DNA of 64,000 bases, from the NCBI RefSeq assembly GCF_035917455.1, contig NZ_CP109078.1:5440001-5504000 (forward strand), in the 5' to 3' direction. Shown here in pieces: positions 35,712 through 44,691 of the stretch. This DNA is from Micromonospora sp. NBC_01796. GTDB taxonomy: Bacteria; Actinomycetota; Actinomycetes; Mycobacteriales; Micromonosporaceae. How positions within the stretch are numbered: the stretch's first letter is position 1; each line of letters starts with the position of its first letter. The notes beneath the pieces are model-generated. The model was given only the letters and a program-made list of their open reading frames with translations. It was not told where the DNA came from and ran no database searches. Both the position numbers and the translations under genes were made by a program.

Positions 35712-36098
35712 TCAGCTCCTCGGGCCGGACGGGGTGGAATCGGTGAGGGTCGCGTTGACGATGCCGACGAAGTTGGTCCACTGCCGACTCCAGGTACGCA
35801 GCCTGGTACGGCCCGCGTCGGTGAGCGCGTACACCTTGCGTGGTGGCCCGCTCGGGCTGGCCTGCAACTCGTCGGCGACCAGGCCGAGACGGCGCATCCG
35901 GGTCAGCAGCGGGTAGATCGTGCCGTAGCCGACCGCGTCGAAGCCGGCGGCCTCGACCCGACGGACCAGTTCGTAGCCGTGGGCCGGCTCCTTGGCGAGC
36001 AGGGCGAGCAGGCACATGTCCAGGGCGCCGCGCAGCAGTTGGGTCTGCCGCTCGTTGTCCTGCCCGGTGTCCTGCTCGTTCACTACCATGCGAGACAT
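35712..36098 (-). CDS. PadR family transcriptional regulator
   Basis: A 128-residue winged-helix repressor. The core LLRGALDMCLLALLAKEPAHGYELVRRVEAAGF, then GTIYPLLTRMRRLGLV and GPPRKVYALTDAGR, is the PadR/PF03551 signature. PadR proteins repress neighbouring transport or stress genes and are released by small aromatic or cationic ligands. ATG at 36098 or 36089 could be the start. CTACCAT and ATAGTAG arms (36083-36103) flank the start codons and could be the autoregulatory operator. Confidence 0.85.
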   Translation of the reverse strand: MSRMVVNEQDTGQDNERQTQLLRGALDMCLLALLAKEPAHGYELVRRVEAAGFDAVGYGTIYPLLTRMRRLGLVADELQASPSGPPRKVYALTDAGRTRLRTWSRQWTNFVGIVNATLTDSTPSGPRS

Positions 36099-36171
36099 AG
36101 TAGCGTCCGCTATTAGGTCTCGTCCAATAGTTCGGCGGAATCGTGGCGCCGGATCTGTTCGGGCGGAACGG

Positions 36172-36678
36172 TCAGCCGCGCCGGGCGCCGTCGGGCCAGA
36201 GGACGGTCACCGGCAGCCCGCGTTCCCGGGCGGCGCGTACCACGTCGGCGGTGTCACCGACGTGGACCGAGGGTCGGCCGTCCCAGACCGCGAACAGCAG
36301 CTCGCACCGGTTCAGCAGCTCCACGCTCGCGGCCATGTACGCCTGCCGGTCCGACCGGTCGTACGGCATGTAGTCCACCCGTACCGCCCGTTCCAGCAGC
36401 TCGTCGAAGGTGGCCCGGTTGTCCCGCTCGACCGCGCACTGCCGGTAGTCGGCGGCCGGGATCACCGCCTCGTAGGTCCCGTGAAGCGCCAGGATCTCCC
36501 GAGCGAAGAGCTGGTCGGCACCGTTGGCCAGGCAGGTTATCCCGTGCAACCCCGGCCCGGCGTACGGCAGCAGATGCTCGGCGAGACACGCGGCGACCAG
36601 TTCGGCGGTGCCGTTGGCGAGGATCACGTGACCGGTGACCCCGATCCGCGGCATGGCACACCGTCCGTTCGTCGTCAC
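36172..36678 (-). CDS. SLOG-superfamily nucleotide-sensor-like protein
   Basis: A 168-residue Rossmannoid protein. The N-terminal GVTGHVILANG, GITCLANGADQLFAREIL and EAVIPAADY order matches the SLOG/YpsA-like family, whose members bind nucleotide-derived ligands such as ADP-ribose or cyclic dinucleotides. The C-terminal LFAVWDGRPSVHVGDTADVVRAARERGLPVTVLWPDG completes the fold. GTG at 36678 overlaps the stop of the RyR-domain gene (GTGA), so both are made together; ATG at 36654 is an alternative. SLOG and RyR domains are known to co-occur in bacterial conflict and signalling islands. Confidence 0.7.
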   Translation of the reverse strand: MTTNGRCAMPRIGVTGHVILANGTAELVAACLAEHLLPYAGPGLHGITCLANGADQLFAREILALHGTYEAVIPAADYRQCAVERDNRATFDELLERAVRVDYMPYDRSDRQAYMAASVELLNRCELLFAVWDGRPSVHVGDTADVVRAARERGLPVTVLWPDGARRG

Positions 36679-38402
36679 GCCTCACGCAGCCGTACGATCC
36701 GGAACCCGGCGTCGGCCAGGATCGTGGGCATCGCCCGGATGACGTCGTGATTGCGCTCGCGCATCTCCGTACTGAGCTTCTCCCAGGCGACCAGCGCCGG
36801 ATGCAGCCGTCGGTCGTCGTCGCGCGGTTCACCGTAGCGCCAGCCGGCGGCGGTCCGCTCCGCCATCCAGCGCCGGTGTTCCAGCACCGCCAGCCGGATC
36901 ACGTCCGGCTCGGTCAGGGTGTACTCCTCGCCCGGCCCGACCCGTGGCGACAGGACACAGCCCAACTCGCGCAGCTTGCTGCCGAAGTCCTCCGCCTGGG
37001 CCCGGTTGGCGATCCGCAGCGACTCCGTCAGCGACTCCCACGCCACCAGCGTCGGGGTGTTCTCGGGGCGCTCGCCGCGCCGCAGCCGCGCGGCGACGTA
37101 ACTCTCGTGGATCACCCGGGCGAGGTCGTCCCCGATCAGCTCCGGGTCGCACGCCGCCCGGACCACGCCGTACAGGCGCAGGGTGCCGGACAGGTCGTCG
37201 AGCAGCCGCTCACCCGAACCGCCGAACGCCTCCCGGAGACTGGCCAGCCGGTCCAGCCGGACCACCACCGAGCCGGGTGCGCCGTGCCACAACTGCTCCG
37301 CGGTCAGCGCCGTCTTGAGCGCCCGTTGCTCGTCGTCGTAGCAGATGAACACCCGGTCGGGTGGCATCGGGAACCCTCCGGCGGCGAGGAGTTCGGTCAG
37401 CCCCCCGTCGTACGCGGTGATCCGGCAGATCCGGGACAGGAAGGGAAAACGTTCGACGAGCTGGTCGTGTGCCCGACCGGCCGCCTCGTCGACCAGGGCG
37501 ACCGGCACCGGCCGCTCGTCGCCCGGATCCCGCAGCCGCCACCGTCGAGCCAGTTCGACCAGTACGGAGCGGCCGAAGTTGGTCGCGCCGATGACCACCA
37601 CCCGTGGTGGTTCACCGTTGACCGGCACCGGCGGCTCCTGGCTCAGCAGCTTGCGCGCGGCCAGGTCGTCGATGTGGAAGAAGTCCACCCGGGCGCCGGG
37701 CTGCCCGGCCAGACCGAGGTGCCGGGCCTGTAGGGCGAGGCAGAGTTCCGGGTCGGCGACCTCCGCGTAGACGGAGAGCGGGCTGCGCCGGCCGTACCGC
37801 CCGTGCCGGGCGGCGGCGAGCGCGATCGCGGTGTTGGCCGCGCTGTCGTCGGTGCAGGCGTACAGGGCACGGGCCCGTCCGACCCCGGCCGCCCCCAGCA
37901 CGTCGGGGTCCCGGGCCGCCCTCGCGATGCGGCGGGTGTCCGGTTCGGCGGCCACCGCACCCGAGGGGACCGACACCACCCGGTCGCCGCCCGCCCGCAG
38001 GCGCCGGGCGAGGGTGTTGGCGATCAGGCCGTCACCGCAGACGATCACGTGGTTGCGGGCCTGGCGGACCCGCAGCCGTCGCAGTTCGGTCTGGAAGACC
38101 AGACGGCCGGCCTCGATGAACGCGTAGACGGTGACGGCGGGGGCACTGAACCGGGCGATGTTCAGCAGCAGTGGGAACGGCCCGCCGTCGTCCAGTGGCG
38201 GTGAGCCGAGCACGAACAGTTGCAGGTCGTAGTAGAGCAGGTCGGACGGGTGCGCGCGTACGGGCGGCTCGAGGTTGAGGAAGTACTCCTGTAGACCCAG
38301 GTAGCCGCAGACGAAGGAGGCCACCCCGATCAGGGCGAAGAGCACCCGCAGCACGTCCATGGTCGGGGCGCGCGGGGGTTCGCCGAGGCTCCTGCCGGGC
38401 AC
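36675..38402 (-). CDS. Membrane protein with TrkA-N domains and C-terminal RyR domains
   Basis: A 575-residue protein. Two or three hydrophobic segments in the first 105 residues anchor it. A TrkA-N-type NAD-binding domain starts at HVIVCGDGLIANTLARRL (about residue 119), and a second Rossmann element follows at VVVIGATNFGRSVLVELARRW (about 268). The C-terminus holds a degenerate and a canonical RyR domain; the latter reads LEHRRWMAERTAAGWRYGEP, then HPALVAWEKL. RyR domains are ligand-sensing modules shared with ryanodine receptors. The layout suggests a nucleotide-gated ion channel subunit or sensor. It is translationally coupled to a SLOG gene. GGGAGG precedes the GTG. Confidence 0.75.
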   Translation of the reverse strand: MPGRSLGEPPRAPTMDVLRVLFALIGVASFVCGYLGLQEYFLNLEPPVRAHPSDLLYYDLQLFVLGSPPLDDGGPFPLLLNIARFSAPAVTVYAFIEAGRLVFQTELRRLRVRQARNHVIVCGDGLIANTLARRLRAGGDRVVSVPSGAVAAEPDTRRIARAARDPDVLGAAGVGRARALYACTDDSAANTAIALAAARHGRYGRRSPLSVYAEVADPELCLALQARHLGLAGQPGARVDFFHIDDLAARKLLSQEPPVPVNGEPPRVVVIGATNFGRSVLVELARRWRLRDPGDERPVPVALVDEAAGRAHDQLVERFPFLSRICRITAYDGGLTELLAAGGFPMPPDRVFICYDDEQRALKTALTAEQLWHGAPGSVVVRLDRLASLREAFGGSGERLLDDLSGTLRLYGVVRAACDPELIGDDLARVIHESYVAARLRRGERPENTPTLVAWESLTESLRIANRAQAEDFGSKLRELGCVLSPRVGPGEEYTLTEPDVIRLAVLEHRRWMAERTAAGWRYGEPRDDDRRLHPALVAWEKLSTEMRERNHDVIRAMPTILADAGFRIVRLREA

Positions 38403-38493
38403 GACGCCTCCCGTGGGGGATCAGGCATGAACGCAGCGTCATCGTACCGTTGCGGCTCGACCCCACGGAAGATCGTCAAGCGGCGGGAACCCG

Positions 38494-39993
38494 TCAGCCG
38501 GGCAGCCGGTGACCCGCCTCGCGCTGGGCGGCCAGCCAGGACTCCACCTCGTCGGCCCGCCGGGGCAGACCGGCCGACAGGTTGACCGCGCCGGCCGGGG
38601 TCACCAGTACGTCGTCCTCGATCCGGATGCCGATCCCGCGCAACTCCGCCGGGACCAGTTCGTCCTCGGGCTGGAAGTAGAGGCCCGGCTCGACGGTCAG
38701 CACGTAGCCCTCGCCGAGGTTCCCGTCGCGGTACGTCTGCTTGCGGGCGTTCGAGCAGTCGTGCACGTCGATACCGAGCATGTGCCCGAACCCGTGCAGC
38801 GTCCAGCGCCGGTAGACCGTCGAGGTCTCGTCCATCGCCTCGTCCACGCTCACCGGCAGCAGCCCCAGGTCGGACAGACCCTCGGCGAGGACCCGCATGC
38901 AGGTGCGGTGTACGTCCTTGAAGCTCACGCCGGGCCGGATGAACTCGATCCCGGCCTGCTGGGAGGCGTACACGATGTCGTAGACCTGGCGCTGGAGCGG
39001 GGTGAAGGTGCCCGAGACCGGCAGCACCCGGGTGACGTCGGCGGTGTAGAGGCTGCGCCCCTCCACCCCCATGTCCATCAGGAGCAGCTTGCCCGGCTGG
39101 GTCACGCCGGTGTTGCGGACCCAGTGCAGGATCGTCGCGTGCTCGGCCGACCCGACGATCGAGCTGTAACCCACGTCGTTGCCGTCGTGCCGGGCCCGGA
39201 GCGCGAAGATCCCCTCCAGCAGCCGTTCGGTCACCGGCCGGTCCGCCGGCAGCACCCGGGCGACGTCCTCGAACCCGCGTACGGTGGCGTCGATGGCGTC
39301 CTGGAGCTGGGCGATCTCCCACTCGTCCTTGACCAGCTTCAGCTCACCGATCACCGCCGCCAGTTCCCGGTCCCGGCCGAGTTGCGCCGTCGCCTGGTCG
39401 CCGGTGGCCGACGGCGGGTCGTACGGGCGGACGGCGGCATCGACCGAGGCGTCCAGTCCACGCAGCACCCGGGTACGCCCCGGCGCGCAGTCGGCCAGCG
39501 CGGCGGCCAGGTCGGTCAGCGGTGCCGTCTCGACCCCCAGCTCGGTCGACTTCTCGGCCAGGGTGTGCCGGCGACCCACCCACAGCTCGCCGTTGCGGCT
39601 GCGGAAGAACTCGTCGGTCTCCTTCGAGTTGCGCGGCTGGGTGTAGAGGATCGCGTCGTGGCCGGACCCGTTCGGGCGCAGCACCAGCACGTCGTCCGGG
39701 TCGTGGTCACCGGTCAGGTACGCGAAGTCGCTGCCCGGCCGGAACGGGTGGTCGGTGTCGTTGGCCCGTACCTTCTCGGTCCCGGTCGGGATGACCAGCG
39801 TCTCGCCAGCGAACGCGGCAGACAGGGCGGCCCGGCGCTTGGCGTGGTTGGGCACCTCGGGACGGGGGCTCACGGACAGGGCGGAGTCCCGCCAGCCCTC
39901 CCGCATGAACGCGAGGAACTTCTCCGGGTAGTCGGGATCGTGCGACTCGATCCGCGCGGTCTCCGCCGTGTCCTCGGTGCGCTCGTCGCTCAT
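38494..39993 (-). CDS. pepP: Xaa-Pro aminopeptidase (aminopeptidase P, M24B)
   Basis: A 499-residue cytosolic metallopeptidase that removes N-terminal residues before proline. An N-terminal domain with FRPGSDFAYLTGDHDPD is followed by the pita-bread fold with ligands Asp in LLMDMGVEG and YTADVTR, His in HGFGHMLGIDVHD, Glu in TVEPGLYF and Glu in GIRIEDDVLVT. The start at 39993 has GGGAGGAG in front; the frame stays open far upstream into asnB antisense. It diverges from asnB across 111 bp. Confidence 0.92.
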   Translation of the reverse strand: MSDERTEDTAETARIESHDPDYPEKFLAFMREGWRDSALSVSPRPEVPNHAKRRAALSAAFAGETLVIPTGTEKVRANDTDHPFRPGSDFAYLTGDHDPDDVLVLRPNGSGHDAILYTQPRNSKETDEFFRSRNGELWVGRRHTLAEKSTELGVETAPLTDLAAALADCAPGRTRVLRGLDASVDAAVRPYDPPSATGDQATAQLGRDRELAAVIGELKLVKDEWEIAQLQDAIDATVRGFEDVARVLPADRPVTERLLEGIFALRARHDGNDVGYSSIVGSAEHATILHWVRNTGVTQPGKLLLMDMGVEGRSLYTADVTRVLPVSGTFTPLQRQVYDIVYASQQAGIEFIRPGVSFKDVHRTCMRVLAEGLSDLGLLPVSVDEAMDETSTVYRRWTLHGFGHMLGIDVHDCSNARKQTYRDGNLGEGYVLTVEPGLYFQPEDELVPAELRGIGIRIEDDVLVTPAGAVNLSAGLPRRADEVESWLAAQREAGHRLPG

Positions 39994-40031
39994 GTCCCGC
40001 TCCTCCCAGGCCGATCCATCTCCAAGACGGT

Positions 40032-40047
40032 ACCGCGCAAGCGCGGT
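40032..40047. promoter_or_regulatory. Palindrome between pepP and asnB
   Basis: ACCGCG (40032-40037) and CGCGGT (40042-40047) flank CAAG. It lies in the divergent region and could be an operator or a leader hairpin of asnB. Confidence 0.3.
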
Positions 40048-40104
40048 CCAGATCTCCCAGCGGTGCCGGCACGCGCGCCCGAGCCGCGTGGAAAGATGAC
40101 CGCC

Positions 40105-42066
40105 ATGTGCGGACTCCTGGCCTTTTTCAGCGCGCGCGGCGACGCCAGCGCGCACCGAGACGCCCTTGCCGGCGCATTGGAATGCCTGCACCACCGGGGA
40201 CCGGACGAGACCGGGGTGGAAGTCATCGGCGACCCGTCCGGTACCCGGGCGGACGCGGTCTTCGCGCACAAGCGGCTGTCGATCATCGACGTGGCGCTCA
40301 GCCACGAACCGCTGCCCTACGCCGACGGCCGCTACCTGCTGACCTTCAACGGCGAGATCTACAACTACCTGGAGCTGCGCGAGGAGCTGGCCCGGGACTT
40401 CGGCGCCCAGTTCGCCACCCAGGGCGACGGCGAGGTGATCGTCGCCGGCTTCCACTACTGGGGCGAGCAGGTGCTCACCCGGTTGCGGGGGATGTTCGCC
40501 TTCGTGATCTGGGACCGGCAGGAGCGGCGGGCGTTCGGCGCCCGGGACTACTTCGGCATCAAGCCGATGCACTACCTGGAGACCAACGACGGGGTCTACC
40601 TCGCCTCGGAGAAGAAGGCGCTGCTCCCGTTCGCGCCGGCGGCGCACGCCGGTGACGCCGGGGTGGACGCGGCGAACCTGTCGCACTACCTGACCCTGCA
40701 GTACGTGCCCGAGCCGGGCACCCTGCACCACGGGATCCGCCGGATCGGGTCGGGGGAGTACCTGACCTGGGTGCCGGGGGGCCGGATCGACGTACGTCGG
40801 TGGTACCGGCCGGTGTTCCGGCCCGCCCCGGTCGACGACCAGCAGCGGCTCTACGACCAGATCCGGGAGACGCTGCGCGAGAGCGTACGGATGCACATGC
40901 GGGCCGACGTGCCGGTCGGGTCGTTCCTGTCCAGCGGGATCGACTCGACCGCGGTGGTCGCCCTGGCGCGGGAGTTCAACCCGAACATCCTGACCTTCAC
41001 CGTCGGCTACGACGTTCCCGGCTACTCCGAGATCGACGTGGCCCAGGAGTCGGCCCGGCACCTCGAGGTGACCACCATCCCGACCAAGATCGGGCCGCAG
41101 GACATGATCGACGCCCTGCCGAAGATCATCTGGCACCTGGACGACCCGGTCGCCGACCCGGCCCTGGTCCCGCTCTACTTCGTCGCCAAGAAGGCCGCCG
41201 AGCACGTCACGGTGGTGCTCTCCGGCGAGGGCGCGGACGAGTTCTTCGGCGGATACACGATCTACCGCGAGCCGCTCTCGCTCGGCGCGGTCAACGGCCT
41301 GCCCGGCGGCATGCAGAAGGGCCTGCGGGCGGTCTCCAAGGCGATCCCCCAGGGGGTCAAGGGCAAGAGCTTCCTGGAGCGCGGCACCACCCCGATCGAG
41401 GAGCGCTACTACGGCAACGCGCGGATGTTCACCGAGGAGGAGAAGCAGAAGCTGATGCGCCGCTACGACCCGAGCGTGCGCTACACCGACGTGACCGCCC
41501 CGATCTACGCCGAGGCCACCGAGCTCGACGACGTGACCAAGATGCAGTACATCGACCTCTACACCTGGCTGCGCGGCGACATCCTGGTCAAGGCCGACCG
41601 GATCTCGATGGCGCACTCGCTGGAGGTACGGGTGCCGTTCCTGGACCGGGAGGTGTTCGAGGTCGCCGCCGGCATCCCGGTCGACCTGAAACTGCCGCCC
41701 CGCTCCGACGCCACCAAGTACGCCATGCGCCAGGCCCTGCGCAACGTGGTGCCGCCGGCCATCGTCAACCGGCGCAAGCTCGGCTTCCCGACCCCGACCC
41801 GGGTCTGGCTGCGGGGCGAGATGTACGAGTGGGCCCGGCACATCCTGTCCACCTCCGGTGCGGGCGACCTGCTCGACCTGTCGTACGCGATGCGGCTGCT
41901 CGAGGAGCACAAGCGCGAGGAGGCCGACCACTCGCGCAAGGTGTGGACCGTACTGATCTTCTGCATCTGGCACGCGATCTTCGTGGAGCGCTCGCTCGAC
42001 CCGGGCATCCAGCGCAACCAGTCGGCCCTGCTCACCAAGCCGGTGGTCGGCTCGATGGTGGCCTGA
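40105..42066 (+). CDS. asnB: Asparagine synthase (glutamine-hydrolysing)
   Basis: A 653-residue class II amidotransferase. The start at 40105 is required because the nucleophile must be Cys2 of MCGLLAFF; an in-frame ATG nine bases upstream is excluded by that. The N-terminal glutaminase shows LHHRGPDETG, FNGEIYNYLELR and GDGEVIVAG. The synthetase domain has the PP-loop SFLSSGIDSTAVVALA near residue 275 and LSGEGADEFFGGYTIY. It converts aspartate plus glutamine and ATP into asparagine. A strong terminator follows after 67 bp. Confidence 0.95.
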   Translation: MCGLLAFFSARGDASAHRDALAGALECLHHRGPDETGVEVIGDPSGTRADAVFAHKRLSIIDVALSHEPLPYADGRYLLTFNGEIYNYLELREELARDFGAQFATQGDGEVIVAGFHYWGEQVLTRLRGMFAFVIWDRQERRAFGARDYFGIKPMHYLETNDGVYLASEKKALLPFAPAAHAGDAGVDAANLSHYLTLQYVPEPGTLHHGIRRIGSGEYLTWVPGGRIDVRRWYRPVFRPAPVDDQQRLYDQIRETLRESVRMHMRADVPVGSFLSSGIDSTAVVALAREFNPNILTFTVGYDVPGYSEIDVAQESARHLEVTTIPTKIGPQDMIDALPKIIWHLDDPVADPALVPLYFVAKKAAEHVTVVLSGEGADEFFGGYTIYREPLSLGAVNGLPGGMQKGLRAVSKAIPQGVKGKSFLERGTTPIEERYYGNARMFTEEEKQKLMRRYDPSVRYTDVTAPIYAEATELDDVTKMQYIDLYTWLRGDILVKADRISMAHSLEVRVPFLDREVFEVAAGIPVDLKLPPRSDATKYAMRQALRNVVPPAIVNRRKLGFPTPTRVWLRGEMYEWARHILSTSGAGDLLDLSYAMRLLEEHKREEADHSRKVWTVLIFCIWHAIFVERSLDPGIQRNQSALLTKPVVGSMVA

Positions 42067-42133
42067 CCCCGCGGGGGGAGCACCACGGCGGGCGGTGACG
42101 GGCGACCTCACGGCACGCGGTGACGAACACGGA

Positions 42134-42164
42134 CCGGGCCCGGCGCAGTTCGCGCCGGGCCCGG
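42134..42164. terminator. Bidirectional terminator, 13-bp stem
   Basis: CCGGGCCCGGCGC (42134-42146) and GCGCCGGGCCCGG (42152-42164) pair perfectly across a five-base loop between the converging asnB and LPMO genes. Confidence 0.9.
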
Positions 42165-42182
42165 CCGCTCCGTGGGGAGGAG

Positions 42183-43316
42183 TTACGGGCTGCTGCAACT
42201 CACCGTCGGTGAGGTGTTGGTGGCCCCGGTACTGCCGGTGAAACCGAACGTGGCGGTGCCGTTCGCGGCCAGGTTCCCGTTGTGCCCGGCGTTACGTACG
42301 GTCACAGCCGATCCGCTCTGGGTGTAGGTCCCGTTCCAGAGACTGCCGATCGTCTGACCGCTCGCCCAGGTCCAGCGGGTGGTCCAGCCACTCAGTGCCG
42401 AACTGCCGGTGTTGCGTACCGTCACCTCGCCCTGGAAGCCCCCGGACCAGCTCCCGGTCACCCGGTAGGTGGCCGAGCAGCCGGCGGTGCCCGGCGGCGG
42501 GGTGGTCGGGTTCGGCGGCGGCGTCGTGGGGTTCGGCGGCGGGGTGGTCGGGTTCGGCGGAGGTGTGGTCGGGTTCGGCGGCGGGGTGGTCGGGTTCGGC
42601 GGGTTCGAACCGCCCGGTCCGACCCCGGTGACCTCGCCGTTGCCGCCGTCGAAGACCACGTCCGAGCAGCCGAAGAAGTTCTCCTGGCTGTCCGAGCGCA
42701 CCCAGCGGGAGTAGATGATGTGCCGCCCGCTCTTGCCGGTCGGCAGCTGCCCGCTGAAGTAGTAGTGCCCCTCGTTGGTGCCGACCCCGCCGCTCTGCGG
42801 CGGGTTGGTCACCGTCAGGAACGGCTCCTCCAGGTCACTCCAGGCCAGCGCCCGGGTGGGGCTCCAACTGTTCTTCGTGACATAGAAGTAGAAGGTGCCC
42901 GGGTGGTGGGCCCAGTTGCTGTACTTGAAGTTGAAGTTGCCACCGGCGGTCAGGTGGGTCAGCGGCCAGTCGTTGCGGGCCAGGTTGTAACCGCTGAAGC
43001 TGGCGTTGCCGCCGCTGCACAACTGTCCGTCGGAGACGAAGCCGGTGGTCCGGCCGCCCGCGTCGGAACGCAGCACGCTGAACCAGTTGTAGAGCGAGTT
43101 GGCCCCGCTCTGGTTGACCGCGGCCGCGCAGGCCGGGTTGTTGGGCTGGATGTCGCCGCGCGGGCTGAGCCCGTCCTTCCAGCACAGGAAGGTACGACTG
43201 CCGGGTGCCATCGCGGCACCGTGGGCGAACGCCGCGTTGGGCGTCACCACCGTGACGATGCCGGCGGTGAGCATGGCCGCGGCGGCGAACACCGCGACTC
43301 TGCGGAAGGGTTTCAC
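42183..43316 (-). CDS. Lytic polysaccharide monooxygenase AA10 with C-terminal CBM2
   Basis: A 377-residue secreted copper enzyme. Cleavage of the signal peptide after AFA exposes His32, the first ligand of the histidine brace; the second His lies in SNWAHHPGTFYFYVTK. The AA10 domain spans about 32-225. A linker of five NPTTPPP repeats joins a family 2 carbohydrate-binding module of about 100 residues (CSATYRVTGSWSGGFQGEV to the final Cys), which binds cellulose or chitin. It oxidatively breaks crystalline polysaccharide. The GTG at 43316 follows AAGGAG. The tryptophan-bearing CBM2 surface suggests cellulose or chitin; which one is not decided. Confidence 0.94.
   Translation of the reverse strand: MKPFRRVAVFAAAAMLTAGIVTVVTPNAAFAHGAAMAPGSRTFLCWKDGLSPRGDIQPNNPACAAAVNQSGANSLYNWFSVLRSDAGGRTTGFVSDGQLCSGGNASFSGYNLARNDWPLTHLTAGGNFNFKYSNWAHHPGTFYFYVTKNSWSPTRALAWSDLEEPFLTVTNPPQSGGVGTNEGHYYFSGQLPTGKSGRHIIYSRWVRSDSQENFFGCSDVVFDGGNGEVTGVGPGGSNPPNPTTPPPNPTTPPPNPTTPPPNPTTPPPNPTTPPPGTAGCSATYRVTGSWSGGFQGEVTVRNTGSSALSGWTTRWTWASGQTIGSLWNGTYTQSGSAVTVRNAGHNGNLAANGTATFGFTGSTGATNTSPTVSCSSP
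42489..42611. repeat. In-gene repeat coding the LPMO linker
   Basis: Five near-identical units with core GGTGGTCGGGTTCGGCGG code for the Asn-Pro-Thr-Thr-Pro linker between the AA10 and CBM2 domains. Such arrays can change length by slippage. Confidence 0.8.
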
Positions 43317-43723
43317 CGAGTACTCCTTAACTTTCGGGCTAGAGCCGCAGGCGGGTGGGTACGCCGGTACTGCGGACAACCAGCGGGTCCCGCGGGGTGC
43401 GGGCACCCGGGTCGGACCGCTGGTCGTGGTGTCGTGCGAGCCGCTCGCGGTGGTGGTGATGATGGGAGAGGACGCGGCGGGCAGGCGGCGACACGGGACC
43501 CGGTCCGATCACGGACGGGTGTGCTGCTCGCGCGGCCCCCTGGCGGCATCCGGCACGGCGCGTTAGCCCCCGCGCTGTCCCGGTACGCGCCAGTGCATCA
43601 CGGATCCGTACCCGATGCAATAGGTGGGCATCGATCGGAATCCGGTCCACCGGACGCCGTTGACCCGGCCCGACCCCGACCCGGCATGCTGTCCGGGCAG
43701 GATCTCGACACGAGGAGGAACCC
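43317..43723. other. 407-bp divergent intergenic region
   Basis: This stretch separates the LPMO and sugar kinase genes. Apart from their ribosome-binding sites (AAGGAG on the minus strand, AGGAGG on the plus strand) no credible ORF, strong palindrome or consensus promoter was seen. Confidence 0.6.
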
Positions 43724-44662
43724 ATGGGGTACGCGGTGGTGCTCGGCGAAGCGCTGGTCGACCTCCTCGACGGGGCGGCCGACGGGCAACCGGTCTACCG
43801 CCAGGCGATCGGCGGCGCCCCGCTGAACGTCGCCGTCGGGGTCGCCCGGCTCGGTGCCCCGGTGGAGTTTGTCGGGTCGGTCGGCGACGACGTACTCGCC
43901 GGGCGGATCCGGGACTTCCTTCGCGACCGCGGCGTCGGGCAGCGCGGGACGGTGACCGTGCCGGTGTCGACCACCCTCGCCGTCGCCACCTTCGCCGGGG
44001 CCGAACCCGACTTCCGCTTCTACGGCGAACCGCCCTCCTACGGGCTGCTGACGGCCGACGCGCTCGACCCGACCCTGATCCGGGAGGCGGCGGTGCTCTA
44101 CTGCGGCTCGATCGCCCTGCTCCGTACGCCGGTGCTGGCCGCCGCCCGGCGGGCCTGGTCGCTCGCCACCGGCCGGCGGGTCTTCGACCCGAACGTACGC
44201 CCCCGGCTGATGCCGGACGAGGGCGCGTTGGACGGTTTCCGGGCCGTGGTGGCCGAGTTCGCCACCACCGCCGACCTGGTGAAACTCAGCGCGGTCGACG
44301 CCGACCTGCTCTATCCCGGCGAGCCGGTGGACCGGGTGACGGCGCGGCTGCGGGCGCTCGGCGCCGGCGCGGTGGTGCTCACCCGTGGGCCGGTGGGGGC
44401 GCTGGTCTGCGCCGGGGCGGACACGGAGCCGGTGGCGGTGCCCGCGCCGGTGGTCGACGCGGTCGACGCGACCGGGGCCGGTGACTCGGTGATGGCCGCC
44501 CTCGTCGCCGACCTGCTCCTGAGCGGCCCGCCCGCACCGGGCGGCTGGCCGGCGCGGGTCGCGTACGCGCTCCGGGTCGCCGGGCTGGTCTGCGAGGCGC
44601 CCGGCGGGGCGGTCGCCATGCCGAACCGGGAGCAGGTGGCCGCCCGGTTCCCGACCGGGTGA
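43724..44662 (+). CDS. PfkB family carbohydrate kinase (fructokinase-like)
   Basis: A 312-residue ribokinase-fold enzyme. GEALVDLLDG and GGAPLNVAVGVARLGAPVEFVGSVGDD form the N-terminal PfkB signature; DAVDATGAGDSVMAALVADLL near residue 245 holds the anion hole and catalytic Asp. The pattern is closest to bacterial fructokinases, which phosphorylate fructose at C6. AGGAGG sits seven bases before the ATG. It is followed within 30 bp by the convergent MBL gene. The sugar is inferred only from similarity. Confidence 0.88.
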   Translation: MGYAVVLGEALVDLLDGAADGQPVYRQAIGGAPLNVAVGVARLGAPVEFVGSVGDDVLAGRIRDFLRDRGVGQRGTVTVPVSTTLAVATFAGAEPDFRFYGEPPSYGLLTADALDPTLIREAAVLYCGSIALLRTPVLAAARRAWSLATGRRVFDPNVRPRLMPDEGALDGFRAVVAEFATTADLVKLSAVDADLLYPGEPVDRVTARLRALGAGAVVLTRGPVGALVCAGADTEPVAVPAPVVDAVDATGAGDSVMAALVADLLLSGPPAPGGWPARVAYALRVAGLVCEAPGGAVAMPNREQVAARFPTG

Positions 44663-44691
44663 CCCGGAGCGGCGACGGTCGGCGGGGACGA

